A DNA stretch of 64,000 bases from Thermithiobacillus tepidarius DSM 3134 (lineage in GTDB: Bacteria; Pseudomonadota; Gammaproteobacteria; Acidithiobacillales; Thermithiobacillaceae), in assembly GCF_000423825.1 (NCBI RefSeq), contig NZ_AUIS01000005.1:124001-188000 (forward strand), in the 5' to 3' direction. How positions within the stretch are numbered: the stretch's first letter is position 1; each line of letters begins with the position of its first letter. The translations under genes and the position numbers were made by a program. The notes under the pieces were generated by a model, which did no database searches, was not told the origin of the DNA, and was given only the letters and a program-made list of their open reading frames with translations. Positions 33,089 through 41,984 of this stretch are shown here, one piece after another.

Positions 33089-34177
33089 GTGAATCCCGCA
33101 TCGCTGCGCATCGTCATTCTGGGTCTGTCCATCACCTCGTCCTGGGGCAACGGCCACGCCACCACCTACCGCGGGCTGGTGCGCGAGCTGGTCGGGCGCG
33201 GTCACCAGGTGCTCTTCCTGGAGCGCGACGTGCCCTGGTACGCGGCCAACCGCGATCTGCCCCGGCCCCCCTATGGCCGCACCGAGCTGTATCCCGACCT
33301 GGCCACGCTGAAGGCGCGCTTCGCCGACGAGGTGCGCGAGGCCGATCTGGTGATCGTGGGTTCCTACGTGCCGGAGGGCGTGGCGGTGGGCGAATGGGTC
33401 ACGGCCACGGCCCGCGGCGCCACCGCCTTCTACGACATCGACACGCCCGTGACCCTGGCCAAGCTGGCCCAGGGCGATGAGGAGTACCTGAGCCCGGCCC
33501 TGATCGCCCGCTACCAGCTCTATCTGTCCTTCACCGGCGGGCCCATCCTGGAGCACATCGAAACGACCTACGGCGCGTCCATGGCCCGGCCCCTGTACTG
33601 CTCCGTCGACCCGGCGCTCTATTACCCGGAGGCGGTCGCCCACGACTGGGATCTCGGCTACATGGGCACCTACAGCGCCGACCGCCAGCCGCCGCTCGAC
33701 CGCTTGCTGGTCGAGCCGGCGCGACGCTGGCCCGCCGGCCGCTTCGTGGTGGCCGGCCCGCAGTATCCCGCCGACATCCTCTGGCCGGCCAACGTGCAGC
33801 GCATCGAGCACCTGCCGCCCAGCCGTCACCGCGCCTTCTACAACGCCCAGCGCTTCACCCTGAACATCACGCGGGCGGACATGGTGCGGGTGGGCTACTC
33901 GCCCAGCGTGCGCCTTTTCGAGGCGGCGGCCTGCGCCGTGCCCATCATCAGCGATTACTGGGAAGGGCTCGACACCTTCTTCGCCTTCGACCGCGAGATC
34001 CTCATCGCCCGCGCCCCCGAGGACACCCTGGGCTATCTGCGCGAAGTGCCCGAGGCGGAACGCCTGGCCATCGGCCGGCGCGCCCGCGAGCGCGTGCTGG
34101 CCGGCCACACCGCCGCCCATCGCGCCGCCGAGCTGGAGGGCTACGCGCAAGAGCTGCTGGGCCGGCAGTGCGCATGA
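33089..34177 (+). CDS. CgeB-like glycosyltransferase (paralogue 4)
   Basis: 362 residues from GTG 33089. IVILGLSITSSWGNGHATTYR, GHQVLFLERDVPWY, LSFTGGPILEHIE, GYMGTYSADRQPPLDRLL and LFEAAACAVPIISDYWEGL align almost along the whole length with the 30209 protein, the closest pair of the four paralogues. It is divergent from the rest of region 2 and 14 bp before glrK, so it marks the right edge of the glycan locus. Confidence 0.82.
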   Translation: MNPASLRIVILGLSITSSWGNGHATTYRGLVRELVGRGHQVLFLERDVPWYAANRDLPRPPYGRTELYPDLATLKARFADEVREADLVIVGSYVPEGVAVGEWVTATARGATAFYDIDTPVTLAKLAQGDEEYLSPALIARYQLYLSFTGGPILEHIETTYGASMARPLYCSVDPALYYPEAVAHDWDLGYMGTYSADRQPPLDRLLVEPARRWPAGRFVVAGPQYPADILWPANVQRIEHLPPSRHRAFYNAQRFTLNITRADMVRVGYSPSVRLFEAAACAVPIISDYWEGLDTFFAFDREILIARAPEDTLGYLREVPEAERLAIGRRARERVLAGHTAAHRAAELEGYAQELLGRQCA

Positions 34178-34191
34178 CCTGAAGCACCCGC

Positions 34192-35646
34192 ATGACCTTC
34201 TATCGTCCCAAGTCCCTGCTCAGGCTCACCCTGGTGGGCTTTTCGCTGGTGTCGCTGCCGCTGATCCTGGCCCTGGTTACGGCGCTGGTCTACGTGGACC
34301 GGCTGGCGGGCCAGAGCCAGCGCGCCGTCTACCAGGCGGTGCAGGCCATCCGCAACAGCCAGGTGGTCGGGGAGCAGGTCAGGACCATGGAGCGTTCGGC
34401 CCGCCAGTATCTGGTGCTGGGTGATCCCAGCTTCCTGGACAACTTCCTGGACGCCCACGCCCAGTTCCAGCAGACCGTGCTGCGCTTGGACGAGCTGCCG
34501 CTGGAGGAGTCGCAACGCAGCCAGCTGCAGAATCTGGTCGAAGTGGAGCGGCGCATTCACGAAACCTTGCGGAGCAACCCGCCGGACGCGGAGATCAGCG
34601 CGGCCGTGGTCCAGGACTTCGCGCTGCTGAACGAGCAGGCGCGGGCCATCCTGGCCGAGAGCAACCGCCTCATCGACCGCGAGGTGGACGCGATGCAAAG
34701 CTCCGCCCTGCGCGCCCAGCAGGTCCTGGTCTGGCAGGCGCTGGCGCTGATTCCGGGCACGCTGATCTTCGTCGGGCTGTTCACCGTCCTGATCACCCGC
34801 CCCATCCGCCAGATCGACAAGGCCATCCATCAGCTCGGCGACGGCCGCTTCGCCGACGAGATCGACATCAGCGGGCCGGAGGACTTGCGCAGCGTCGGCA
34901 AGCGGCTGGACTGGCTGCGCCGCCGCCTGCTGGATCTGGAGGAGGAAAAGAACAAGTTCCTGCGCCATGTCTCCCACGAGCTCAAGACGCCGCTGACCGC
35001 CCTGCGCGAAGGCACCGATCTGCTGGCGGAGGAGGTGGTCGGCCCGCTCAACGGCGAGCAGCGCGAGGTGGCCGGCATCCTGCAGCAGAATTGCCTTTAT
35101 CTGCAGAAGCTCATCGAGGACCTCTTGAACTTCAGCGTGGCCCAGGCCCGCAGCGCCACCCTGGAGCTGCGCCCGGTGCACCTGAAGGCGCTCATCACCG
35201 CGGTGGCCGAGACGCACCGGCTGGCCGCCAAGGCCAAGCAGTTGCAGCTGGGGCTGGAGCTGGACGACATCAGCCTGGTGGGGGATCAGGACAAGCTGCG
35301 CACGGTCGTGGACAATCTCGTATCCAACGCGGTGAAATACTGTCCCCCGCGTGGCCGGGTGGAAATCTACCTACGCGCGGAGCTGGGCTTCGCCATCATC
35401 GACGTGATCGACACCGGACCGGGCATCGCGGCCACGGACAAGGACAAGCTCTTCGATGCCTTCTATCAGGGCCAGGCCGTGGCCGAGGGCCCGGTGCAGG
35501 GCACCGGCATCGGCTTGTCCATCGCCAAGGAGTTCGTGCTGGCGCACCACGGCCGGATCGAGATCATTGAAAGCACCCCCGTCGGGGCCCATTTCCGGGT
35601 GACCCTGCCCTTGCATCAAGAGCCCGTCGAGAAGGAAACACTATGA
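34192..35646 (+). CDS. glrK: Sensor histidine kinase, GlrK/QseE-like
   Basis: 484 residues. Membrane helices at about 11-35 and 180-202 enclose a helical periplasmic sensor domain; a HAMP region follows (TRPIRQIDKAIHQLGDGRF). HisKA has FLRHVSHELKTPL with H262 as the phosphorylation site, and the HATPase has NLVSNAVKY, DTGPGIA and GTGIGLSIAKEF. Gene order kinase, QseG-like lipoprotein, response regulator is that of glrK-qseG-glrR. The stop overlaps the lipoprotein start by 4 bp. GlrK of enterobacteria responds to envelope state and controls glmY-type RNA genes through sigma-54. Confidence 0.88.
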   Translation: MTFYRPKSLLRLTLVGFSLVSLPLILALVTALVYVDRLAGQSQRAVYQAVQAIRNSQVVGEQVRTMERSARQYLVLGDPSFLDNFLDAHAQFQQTVLRLDELPLEESQRSQLQNLVEVERRIHETLRSNPPDAEISAAVVQDFALLNEQARAILAESNRLIDREVDAMQSSALRAQQVLVWQALALIPGTLIFVGLFTVLITRPIRQIDKAIHQLGDGRFADEIDISGPEDLRSVGKRLDWLRRRLLDLEEEKNKFLRHVSHELKTPLTALREGTDLLAEEVVGPLNGEQREVAGILQQNCLYLQKLIEDLLNFSVAQARSATLELRPVHLKALITAVAETHRLAAKAKQLQLGLELDDISLVGDQDKLRTVVDNLVSNAVKYCPPRGRVEIYLRAELGFAIIDVIDTGPGIAATDKDKLFDAFYQGQAVAEGPVQGTGIGLSIAKEFVLAHHGRIEIIESTPVGAHFRVTLPLHQEPVEKETL

Positions 35647-36281
35647 AGGCCCGTTTCAGGCACGCTTGGCGCGCATTGCCCCTGTTGGCTGCCGCCCTGC
35701 TGGGCGGCTGCGCCGGCCTGCAGCCGGCGCCCTCGGTCCAGCAGCGCATTTTCGAGCAAAACAAGGACCCCGCCACATATTTGGACTATTTTAATCGTAT
35801 CAGGACCCTGTCGCCCGAAGAGCTGAAGCTCGAGTACGTGCTGGCCGAAAGCAGCTTCCTGAAGACCGGCTCCACGGCCGACCGCTTGCGCCTGGTCTTG
35901 GTGCTGATGCTGCCCGGCACCCCGTTCCAGGACAGCGATCGCGCTGCCGCCCTGCTGAACGGCGCCTTCCTGCCGGAAGCGACCCAGAGCCGGGAGTTGG
36001 CCAACTTCGTGAAATTTCTGGAGACCGTGACCGCCGAGGCGAGCCGGCAGGAAAAACGGATCAGCGGCCTGCGCGCGGAGAACAGGCGCCTGGCCGAGCG
36101 GGTTGAAGCCCTGAACAGCGATCGCGCGGCGGAGAAGAAGAAACAGGAGGAACGCTATGACGCGCTGGAGCAGAAGCTGAAGCTGGAGCAGAAACGGGCG
36201 GAAAACGCGGAAAAGCAACTGGAAGCCCTGAAGAACATCGAGAAAAGCCTTATCCAAAGACGGGTGGCCCCGCGACGATGA
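35643..36281 (+). CDS. QseG-like lipoprotein
   Basis: 212 residues. The signal LPLLAAALLGGCAGLQP carries a lipobox with the acceptor cysteine. The middle has YLDYFNRIRTLSPEELKLEY and FVKFLETVTAEASRQEKRI, and the last about 80 residues are a strong coiled coil (LRAENRRLAERVEAL, KKKQEERYDALEQKLKLEQ). QseG interacts with GlrK in the periplasm in E. coli; similar position and size here support the same role. It overlaps glrK and the receiver gene by 4 bp each. Confidence 0.78.
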   Translation: MKARFRHAWRALPLLAAALLGGCAGLQPAPSVQQRIFEQNKDPATYLDYFNRIRTLSPEELKLEYVLAESSFLKTGSTADRLRLVLVLMLPGTPFQDSDRAAALLNGAFLPEATQSRELANFVKFLETVTAEASRQEKRISGLRAENRRLAERVEALNSDRAAEKKKQEERYDALEQKLKLEQKRAENAEKQLEALKNIEKSLIQRRVAPRR

Positions 36282-36664
36282 ATGAAAAGACCATTTTGCT
36301 GGTAGACGACGATCCCGACTTGCTCCGCCTCCTGTCCCTGCGGCTCGGTGCCGCCGGTTACACCGTGGTGGTGGCCGACAGCGGCGAGGAGGCCCTGGCC
36401 CGCCTGCCCTCCGTCCGTCCCCAGCTCGTCATTACCGACCTGCGCATGGGCGGCATGGACGGCTTGGCCCTCTTCGATGCCATCCATCGCCAGCATCCCT
36501 CCCTGCCGGTGATCCTGCTGACCGCCCACGGCTCCATCCCCGATGCCGTCACCGCCACCAACCGCGGCGTCTTCGGTTTTCTGAGCAAACCCTTCAACGG
36601 CAAGGTGCTGCTGGCCGAAGTGGAGCGGGCGCTCACGCAGCCGGACTTGGCCCCGTTCCCCTGA
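36278..36664 (+). CDS. Receiver-only remnant of a GlrR-type response regulator
   Basis: 128 residues only. ILLVDDDPDLLRLL, LVITDLRMGG with phosphoacceptor D54, LLTAHGSIPDA and FLSKPFNGK with K104 are a complete receiver domain close to GlrR. Full GlrR is about 440 residues with a sigma-54 AAA+ domain and a Fis-type helix-turn-helix; here the frame stops at TGA 36662-36664 just after the receiver, and no AAA+ sequence (GESGTGKE type) follows in any frame before the rhodanese. The protein could act as a phosphate sink or by protein contact, or be a truncated allele. Confidence 0.85.
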   Translation: MNEKTILLVDDDPDLLRLLSLRLGAAGYTVVVADSGEEALARLPSVRPQLVITDLRMGGMDGLALFDAIHRQHPSLPVILLTAHGSIPDAVTATNRGVFGFLSKPFNGKVLLAEVERALTQPDLAPFP

Positions 36665-36901
36665 GCCGCGGATGCGCGCCCGGGCGGACTGGCGCCGCCT
36701 GCCCACTGCCGCCCGCCGGGCTCCTCCTTGTCGACCGCTGACGAATCCTGTCGCGCAGGAACAACATCGCCTCCACAGAGTCTTAGTTGCCACAGGCGTG
36801 CGGCCGCCGTGCCGGCGGACCGTGATTTGCATCGTCTGGCAGCAGCGATTCGGACAACTATTAGAGCTTTGCTGAATGGTTCGCCATTCGAGGAGGAGGT
36901 G

Positions 36902-37342
36902 ATGGATACGGCCCTGGCCCACAGCTTCAACCCGGAGCAACTGCATCTGGACCCGACCCGGGCGTGGGAGCTCCAAAACGCGGGGGCGGGCGTCATCGTC
37001 GACGTGCGCTTGCCGCAAGAGCGGGAGTGGTTCGCGCAGATTCCCGGCGCCATCACGTTGCCGCTGGACTGCCTGCAGCATCTGGCGGGCTTCGGTGAGC
37101 ATCCGCTGGACAGCGGCGGCGAGCACCTGGAGCCGCAGGAGCGGCGTACCCTGCTGTCCATGCTCATGCACCATGCCAGTGCAGGCACGGCACTGCTGCT
37201 GTTCTGCGCCCGCGGCGACCGCAGCCTGGAAGCCGCCCAGATCCTGCGCGACCTGGGCTATCTCCGCGCCTACTGCGTCGCCGGGGGCCTGCACACCTGG
37301 GAGCAGCGCGGCCTGCCGTTGATTCGGCCGGGGGATGTTTAG
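36902..37342 (+). CDS. Rhodanese-like protein
   Basis: 146 residues from ATG 36902 with AGGAGGAGG directly upstream. VIVDVRLPQEREW, IPGAITLPL and LLLFCARGDRSLEAA define a single rhodanese domain; C102 is the catalytic cysteine that would carry persulfide sulfur. A 25-residue insertion between the two halves (HLAGFGEHPLDSGGEHLEP) lengthens it relative to the about 105-residue GlpE type. Role could be sulfur transfer in a sulfur-metabolising host; no partner gene is adjacent. Confidence 0.85.
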   Translation: MDTALAHSFNPEQLHLDPTRAWELQNAGAGVIVDVRLPQEREWFAQIPGAITLPLDCLQHLAGFGEHPLDSGGEHLEPQERRTLLSMLMHHASAGTALLLFCARGDRSLEAAQILRDLGYLRAYCVAGGLHTWEQRGLPLIRPGDV

Positions 37343-37687
37343 GGGGCGGAATGGCCCGACAGGATCGCAGGTTCCGCCCCTGGCCGTAGGAGCGAGCCAG
37401 CTCGCTCCTGCATCGCTGCGCTCAGGCAGGCGCTCGCTCGTTTCCCGCGGCCGTTGCGGTGCTCGGCGGGACAACGGGGTGAAAACCGCCAACCCCAAGC
37501 CCCGCTGCCGCCATTGGCGGTAGGAGCAAGTTCGCTCGCGATCAATCATGCCAGCCGCCCGCGCATCGCGGGCCAGCCTGCTCCTGCACGCCCACGAGCC
37601 AGCGCAGCCCCAGCCGCTCATGTCCGCCCCTTTGTTCAAACCCGCCGCAAGCGTTATAATTCTTGGATTCTTCCCCCGGAGTACCCC
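37343..37687. repeat. REP-type repeats upstream of leuC
   Basis: No gene. A palindromic REP unit GTAGGAGCGAGCCAGCTCGC lies at 37386-37412. A second, GTAGGAGCAAGTTCGCTCGC from 37520, faces an inverted partner ending in CTGCTCCTGC at about 37588, forming a BIME-like pair. The sequence before the second unit (CCCCGCTGCCGCCATTGGCG) recurs at 42213-42232. The leuC promoter occupies the end of the region. Confidence 0.75.
37632..37660 (+). promoter_or_regulatory. Sigma-70-type promoter for leuC
   Basis: TTGTTC at 37632-37637 and TATAAT at 37655-37660 are 17 bp apart. The start codon is 27 bp downstream, with GGAG between, giving a leader of about 20 nt. No leader peptide with leucine codons is seen in so short a leader. 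Confidence 0.7.
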
Positions 37688-39130
37688 ATGCTTGGCAAGA
37701 CGCTCTACGACAAGATCTGGGAGCAGCACGTGGTCGCCACCGAGGGCGACGCGACCCTGCTCTACATCGACCGCCAACTGATCCACGAGGTCACCAGCCC
37801 GCAGGCCTTCGAAGGGCTGCGCGTGGCCGGGCGCAAACCGTGGCGCGTGGACGCCAACGTCGCCGTGCCCGACCACAACGTGCCCACCATCGGCCGTGAA
37901 CAGGGCATCGCCGACCCCGTGTCGCGCCTGCAGGTCGAGACCCTGGACCGCAACTGCGCCGAGTTCGGCATCGAAGAGTTCGCCATGGGCGATGTGCGCC
38001 AGGGCATCGTCCACGTCATCGCCCCGGAGCAGGGGCTCACCCTGCCGGGCATGACCGTGGTCTGCGGCGACTCCCACACCGCCACCCACGGCGCGCTGGG
38101 GGCGCTGGCCTTCGGCATCGGCACCTCCGAGGTGGAGCACGTGCTCGCCACCCAATGCCTGTGGACCCAGAAGACCAAATCCATGCGCATCCGCGTGGAG
38201 GGCGAGCTGCCCGCCGGCTGCACCGCCAAGGACATCGTGCTGGCCGTCATCGGCAAGATCGGCACCGCCGGCGGCACCGGCTACACCATCGAATTCGCCG
38301 GCCCGGCCATCGAGGCGCTCTCCATCGAGGGGCGCATGACCGTGTGCAACATGGCCATCGAGGCGGGTGCCCGCGCTGGCATGGTGGCGGTGGACGACAA
38401 GACCATCGACTACGTCAAAGGCCGGCCCTTCGCGCCCCAAGGCGCGCTGTGGGAACAGGCCGTGGCTGCCTGGCGCGAGCTGCGCAGCGATCCGGACGCC
38501 GTTTTCGACCGGGAGGTGGTGCTGGACGCCGCCGAAATCCAGCCGCAGGTCACCTGGGGCACCAGTCCGGAGATGGTGGTCGGCATCAACGACCGCGTGC
38601 CCGATCCGGCCCGGGAGCCCGATCCCGTGCGCCGGCACGCCATGGAGCAGGCCCTGGCCTACATGGGTCTGGAAGCCAACACCCCCATGACCGCCATCGC
38701 TATCGACAAGGTCTTCATCGGCTCCTGCACCAATGCCCGCATCGAGGACCTGCGCGCCGCCGCCGCCGTCGCCAAGGGCCACAAGGTGGCGCCCCACGTC
38801 AAGCAGGCGCTGGTGGTGCCCGGCTCGGGCCTGGTCAAGCGCCAAGCCGAGGCCGAGGGTCTGGACCGCATCTTCAAGGAGGCCGGCTTCGAGTGGCGCG
38901 ATCCCGGCTGCTCCATGTGCCTGGCCATGAACGCCGACCGCCTGGAGCCCGGCGAGCGTTGCGCCGCCACCAGCAACCGCAACTTCGAAGGCCGCCAGGG
39001 CAAGGGCGGACGCACCCATCTGGTCAGCCCCGCCGTGGCCGCCGCCGCGGCCATTGCCGGCCATTTCGTGGATGTGCGCGCCTGGGAGCCGCTCGAAAGC
39101 CTCGAAGACGAAGAGCAACAGGCCGTATAA
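37688..39130 (+). CDS. leuC: 3-isopropylmalate dehydratase large subunit
   Basis: 480 residues, a normal length. [40 protein letters not shown] in pieces, [12 protein letters not shown] and GCSMCLAMN are aconitase-superfamily motifs; the cysteines of SCTN and CSMC bind the [4Fe-4S] cluster. With LeuD it isomerises 2-isopropylmalate to 3-isopropylmalate in leucine synthesis, in the cytoplasm. The leuD start is 123 bp downstream. No leuB follows within the window. Confidence 0.97.
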   Translation: MLGKTLYDKIWEQHVVATEGDATLLYIDRQLIHEVTSPQAFEGLRVAGRKPWRVDANVAVPDHNVPTIGREQGIADPVSRLQVETLDRNCAEFGIEEFAMGDVRQGIVHVIAPEQGLTLPGMTVVCGDSHTATHGALGALAFGIGTSEVEHVLATQCLWTQKTKSMRIRVEGELPAGCTAKDIVLAVIGKIGTAGGTGYTIEFAGPAIEALSIEGRMTVCNMAIEAGARAGMVAVDDKTIDYVKGRPFAPQGALWEQAVAAWRELRSDPDAVFDREVVLDAAEIQPQVTWGTSPEMVVGINDRVPDPAREPDPVRRHAMEQALAYMGLEANTPMTAIAIDKVFIGSCTNARIEDLRAAAAVAKGHKVAPHVKQALVVPGSGLVKRQAEAEGLDRIFKEAGFEWRDPGCSMCLAMNADRLEPGERCAATSNRNFEGRQGKGGRTHLVSPAVAAAAAIAGHFVDVRAWEPLESLEDEEQQAV

Positions 39131-39253
39131 CCCAATTCAAGATCGGCTCCGGGACCGTGGCGTGGGCGCGAGCTGGCTCGCGATCACGCCGCCCGGGGAG
39201 CGGATTGCAGGTCAAAGGCGCACGATAGCGCCCAGCGAACCCGGAGTGACAGC

Positions 39254-39901
39254 ATGCAACCCTTTACGACCCTCACCGCCCTGGTGGTGCCCCTGGATCG
39301 TCCCAACGTGGACACGGATGCGATCATCCCCAAGCAGTTCCTGAAGACCATCCAGCGCACCGGGCTCGGGATCAACCTCTTCGACGAGTGGCGCTATCTG
39401 GATCACGGCGAGCCGGGCCAGGATCCCAAGAGTCGCCAGCCCAACCCGGATTTCGTGCTCAACCAGTCCCGCTACCAGGGCGCGCAGATCCTGCTGGCGC
39501 GCGAGAACTTCGGCTGCGGCTCCAGCCGCGAGCACGCCCCCTGGGCGCTGGCCGACTACGGCATCCGCGCCATCATCGCGCCGAGCTTCGCCGACATCTT
39601 CTACAACAACTGCTTCAAGAACGGCATCCTGCCCGTGCGCCTGCCGGCCGAGGTGGTCGACCATCTGTTCCAGGAGGTGGAGGCCAATCCCGGCTACGCG
39701 CTCACCGTCGATCTGGAGGCGCAGCAAGTGCGCACGCCCGGCGGCGGCGTCCATCCCTTCGAGATCGCGCCGCATCACCGGCACAATCTGCTGCACGGCC
39801 TGGACGACATCGGCCTCACCCTGCAGCACGCCGAGTCCATCCGCGCCTACGAGGCCCGGCGCCGCCAGGAGGCTCCCTGGCTCTTTGCCTCGCGCGCCTG
39901 A
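39254..39901 (+). CDS. leuD: 3-isopropylmalate dehydratase small subunit
   Basis: 215 residues. [13 protein letters not shown] and [14 protein letters not shown] are the substrate-binding signatures of the aconitase swivel domain. It partners LeuC encoded just upstream. The 123-bp gap to leuC contains a partial REP-like palindrome (GCGCGAGCTGGCTCGCGAT, about 39166-39184), which may modulate the ratio of the two subunits. The downstream neighbours are small unknown proteins rather than leuB. Confidence 0.97.
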   Translation: MQPFTTLTALVVPLDRPNVDTDAIIPKQFLKTIQRTGLGINLFDEWRYLDHGEPGQDPKSRQPNPDFVLNQSRYQGAQILLARENFGCGSSREHAPWALADYGIRAIIAPSFADIFYNNCFKNGILPVRLPAEVVDHLFQEVEANPGYALTVDLEAQQVRTPGGGVHPFEIAPHHRHNLLHGLDDIGLTLQHAESIRAYEARRRQEAPWLFASRA

Positions 39902-40007
39902 ATTTGCTATTTTAAAGTTCTATCCAACTTTAGGCGGCCGCAGACGTGCCCGGATACGGCGCATCCGCGGCCGCTTGCGGACTTTTGCCAATCTTTGGGA
40001 GCAGAAA

Positions 40008-40145
40008 ATGGCTGATCATCACGACGTCAAAGAGCCCGCCACCACCGGGCAGATCGTTCTTTCCATCCTCGGCGGCGCCTTCCCCGTGCTGCTGGCCCTG
40101 TTCCTGGTCTACGAACTGGTCGGCACCTTCGCCACCCGCTACTGA
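40008..40145 (+). CDS. Small single-span membrane protein
   Basis: 45 residues from ATG 40008, with GGGAG about 8 bp upstream. A hydrophilic start (MADHHDVKEPATTGQ) is followed by one hydrophobic helix (about 17-38, IVLSILGGAFPVLLALFLVY) and a short tail ELVGTFATRY. The good ribosome binding site and clean helix support a real gene. No family recognised. Confidence 0.6.
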   Translation: MADHHDVKEPATTGQIVLSILGGAFPVLLALFLVYELVGTFATRY

Positions 40146-40202
40146 TCAGATGCCGGCCTCGCGGCGCACGCCGCCGGGTCGGCGCCCTCCGCGAGGCTTG
40201 GC

Positions 40203-40529
40203 ATGGTAGAAGACAGTTCCTTCATCGACCATAACCTCAGTTTCGACGAGGCCAATCCGCTCAATCCCGATGCCGTCGTTCTCGAAGGCGTGACCCGCAA
40301 GGGCAAGCCGTGCCGGCTCATCGACAACACGGCCAGCGCGCCCCGCGACGAGATGCAGGAGCTTCTGCAGGCCCTCATCGAACAGGACAAGTTCGGGCCC
40401 GGCGGCCTGTCCGCGGCGGGCGGCAACACTATCACCCTCGGCATGCCCGAGAGCGCCCACGTACAACTGGGCGACAAGCTCTACCGGCTCATCATCTTCG
40501 ACTACGAGGCCCGGCTGGAGCCCTTCTGA
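40203..40529 (+). CDS. Small soluble protein, unknown
   Basis: 108 residues. The sequence is acidic and soluble (MVEDSSFIDHNLSFDEANPL, GVTRKGKPCRLIDNT, LITLGMPESAHV-like strand, YRLIIFDYEARLEPF). No motif recognised. GTG- or ATG-initiated frames agree at 40203. It lies 57 bp after the small membrane protein on the same strand. Confidence 0.6.
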   Translation: MVEDSSFIDHNLSFDEANPLNPDAVVLEGVTRKGKPCRLIDNTASAPRDEMQELLQALIEQDKFGPGGLSAAGGNTITLGMPESAHVQLGDKLYRLIIFDYEARLEPF

Positions 40530-40541
40530 GCCGCGCCGGGG

Positions 40542-40715
40542 TCAGTGGCTGTGGCCTGACTTGCCCTTGGTCACCGAGATGATGATCCCGATCCCCACCA
40601 TGCCCACCACGATGATGCCTGTCCAGGTGGGGCTCAGCCCGGCCATGATGAGGCCGTAGCCCACCGCCGCCGTAAAGATCAGCCAACCGATCAAGATCAT
40701 CGACACCCATTGCAT
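40542..40715 (-). CDS. Small two-span membrane protein
   Basis: 57 residues from ATG 40715, with GAGGAGGAG upstream. Two hydrophobic helices (about 4-22 and 27-47, with the loop GLSPTWT) and a Lys/His tail (TKGKSGHSH). Convergent with the 40203 gene, 12 bp apart. No family recognised. Confidence 0.6.
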   Translation of the reverse strand: MQWVSMILIGWLIFTAAVGYGLIMAGLSPTWTGIIVVGMVGIGIIISVTKGKSGHSH

Positions 40716-41052
40716 GGCGTGCTCCTCCTCTGTTGGATAAGGGGACAAGGTTCGCTTGGCCCATCTTGAGCGCCTCTCCTACCGAACGAAAGAGCAAAAA
40801 GGTGGAGCGGAGCATGCGGGCCGTGACCGAGGCTGGGGGAGGGCGAAGCCAGCGCAAGCGGCCGCAGGCGCGGGCTTGCCTGCGATCCGATGGGGGGCGG
40901 TCCATTGCAGGGGGCGGCGGGCCTGGCCCCGCGTCTGAACTGCCGTCCCCCTGCAGACTCTAAGAGAATTGCACGATTTGAATGGACCCGCGCCAGCGGG
41001 TTGAGCGGTTTGACGTCAGCCGGAACGCAACGATCAAGACAGGAGATGAGTC
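40716..41052. other. Intergenic region
   Basis: 337 bp between a - strand small gene and the + strand BON gene. AAGACAGGAGATGAGTC just before 41053 supplies the Shine-Dalgarno. No promoter with good hexamers and no repeat is recognised. Confidence 0.4.
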
Positions 41053-41532
41053 ATGAAAAAAACCATGGGTTTGCTGTTCAGCGCCGGCCTCGGCGCCGGC
41101 TTGATGTACCTCTTCGATCCCGAGCGCGGCCAGCAGCGCCGCGCACAGATGCGCGACAAGGCCAGCAGCGCGGCCAACAAGGCGACCGACACCGTCAACA
41201 AGTTTTCGGAAGACATGATGAACCGCACGCGCGGTCTGGGTTCGGAGCTGCGGGCCCGCATGAAGCGGGAGCCGGTCGAGGACAGCATCCTGGTCGAGCG
41301 CATTCACGCCGCCATCGGCCGCCTGACCAGCCATCCCAGCGCCATCCAGGTGGAGGTCCAGGAGGGTCAGGTCACCTTGAGCGGGCCCATTCTGGCCGAC
41401 GAGGCGCAGGCGCTCATCGACCGGATCGAGAACCTGCGCGGCGTCGCCGGCGTGGTCGATCAGCTGGAGCGCCACGCGGAAGCGGGCAGCGTGCCCGGCC
41501 TGCAGGGCGAGCCCGCCGGCGGCGTGCACTAG
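41053..41532 (+). CDS. BON-domain protein with YtxH-like N-terminus
   Basis: 159 residues. The N-terminus (MGLLFSAGLGAGLMYLFDPERGQQRRAQMRDKA in parts) is a glycine-rich membrane helix followed by a DPERG motif as in YtxH-like proteins. Residues about 76-145 form a BON domain (ILVERIHAAIGRL, VQEGQVTLSGPIL, IENLRGVAGVVDQL) that may bind lipid or support envelope integrity. AGGAGATG upstream supplies the ribosome binding site. Single gene. Confidence 0.82.
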   Translation: MKKTMGLLFSAGLGAGLMYLFDPERGQQRRAQMRDKASSAANKATDTVNKFSEDMMNRTRGLGSELRARMKREPVEDSILVERIHAAIGRLTSHPSAIQVEVQEGQVTLSGPILADEAQALIDRIENLRGVAGVVDQLERHAEAGSVPGLQGEPAGGVH

Positions 41533-41717
41533 CGGGCGGGTGCAGGCCGCGCCGGGCGAGGCTCCTGGCGCACAGCGGGGCGGCAGGAGCCGTCCCGCCA
41601 TCCGCAGCCTGGCGTCAACTCCCTTCCGGCGCGGTTTGGTTTCTGCTTCGGGGAGGTCGGGCCGCTATCGGGATCTGCGGATTCCCGAGCCGCCCGTGCC
41701 CGGATTTGGCCCTTCCT

Positions 41718-41984
41718 CTATCCGCCGTTGTCCAGTCCCTTTTGCAGCAATTCGCCCACCAACTCGTTCAAGCCGATCCGGCGCTCCTGCGCCAAGTCCT
41801 GGAGCCGCTTCACCAATTCGCCGTTGAGCTTGACGGCGAACGGCACCAGCCCGAGCGCCCGATCGCGCTCGCGCTGCTCGCGTCGGCTGATGGCCGCGTC
41901 CTTGGGCCGCCCGGCCGTCGCCGGACCTTGCATTTGGCTTTTGATCTTCAAGCCCTTGTGTTTTTCCAGGTCGGTTCTTTTCAT
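41718..41984 (-). CDS. Small basic conserved protein, possibly DNA-binding
   Basis: 88 residues from ATG 41984. MKRTDLEKHKGLKIKSQM is followed by a basic stretch (RRERQRERD-like, SRREQRERDRALG) and a short LNGELVKRLQDLAQERRIGLNELVGELLQKGL, which has the strand-helix-helix look of a ribbon-helix-helix protein. I recall similar small proteins in proteobacteria without a known role. Start alternatives upstream are unlikely because the sequence there is repeat-like. Confidence 0.6.
   Translation of the reverse strand: MKRTDLEKHKGLKIKSQMQGPATAGRPKDAAISRREQRERDRALGLVPFAVKLNGELVKRLQDLAQERRIGLNELVGELLQKGLDNGG

Noticed and set aside
36665-36901. Possible remains of the GlrR AAA+ domain
   Set aside because: No Walker A, GAFTGA-type or helix-turn-helix motif is found in the three + frames of this stretch.
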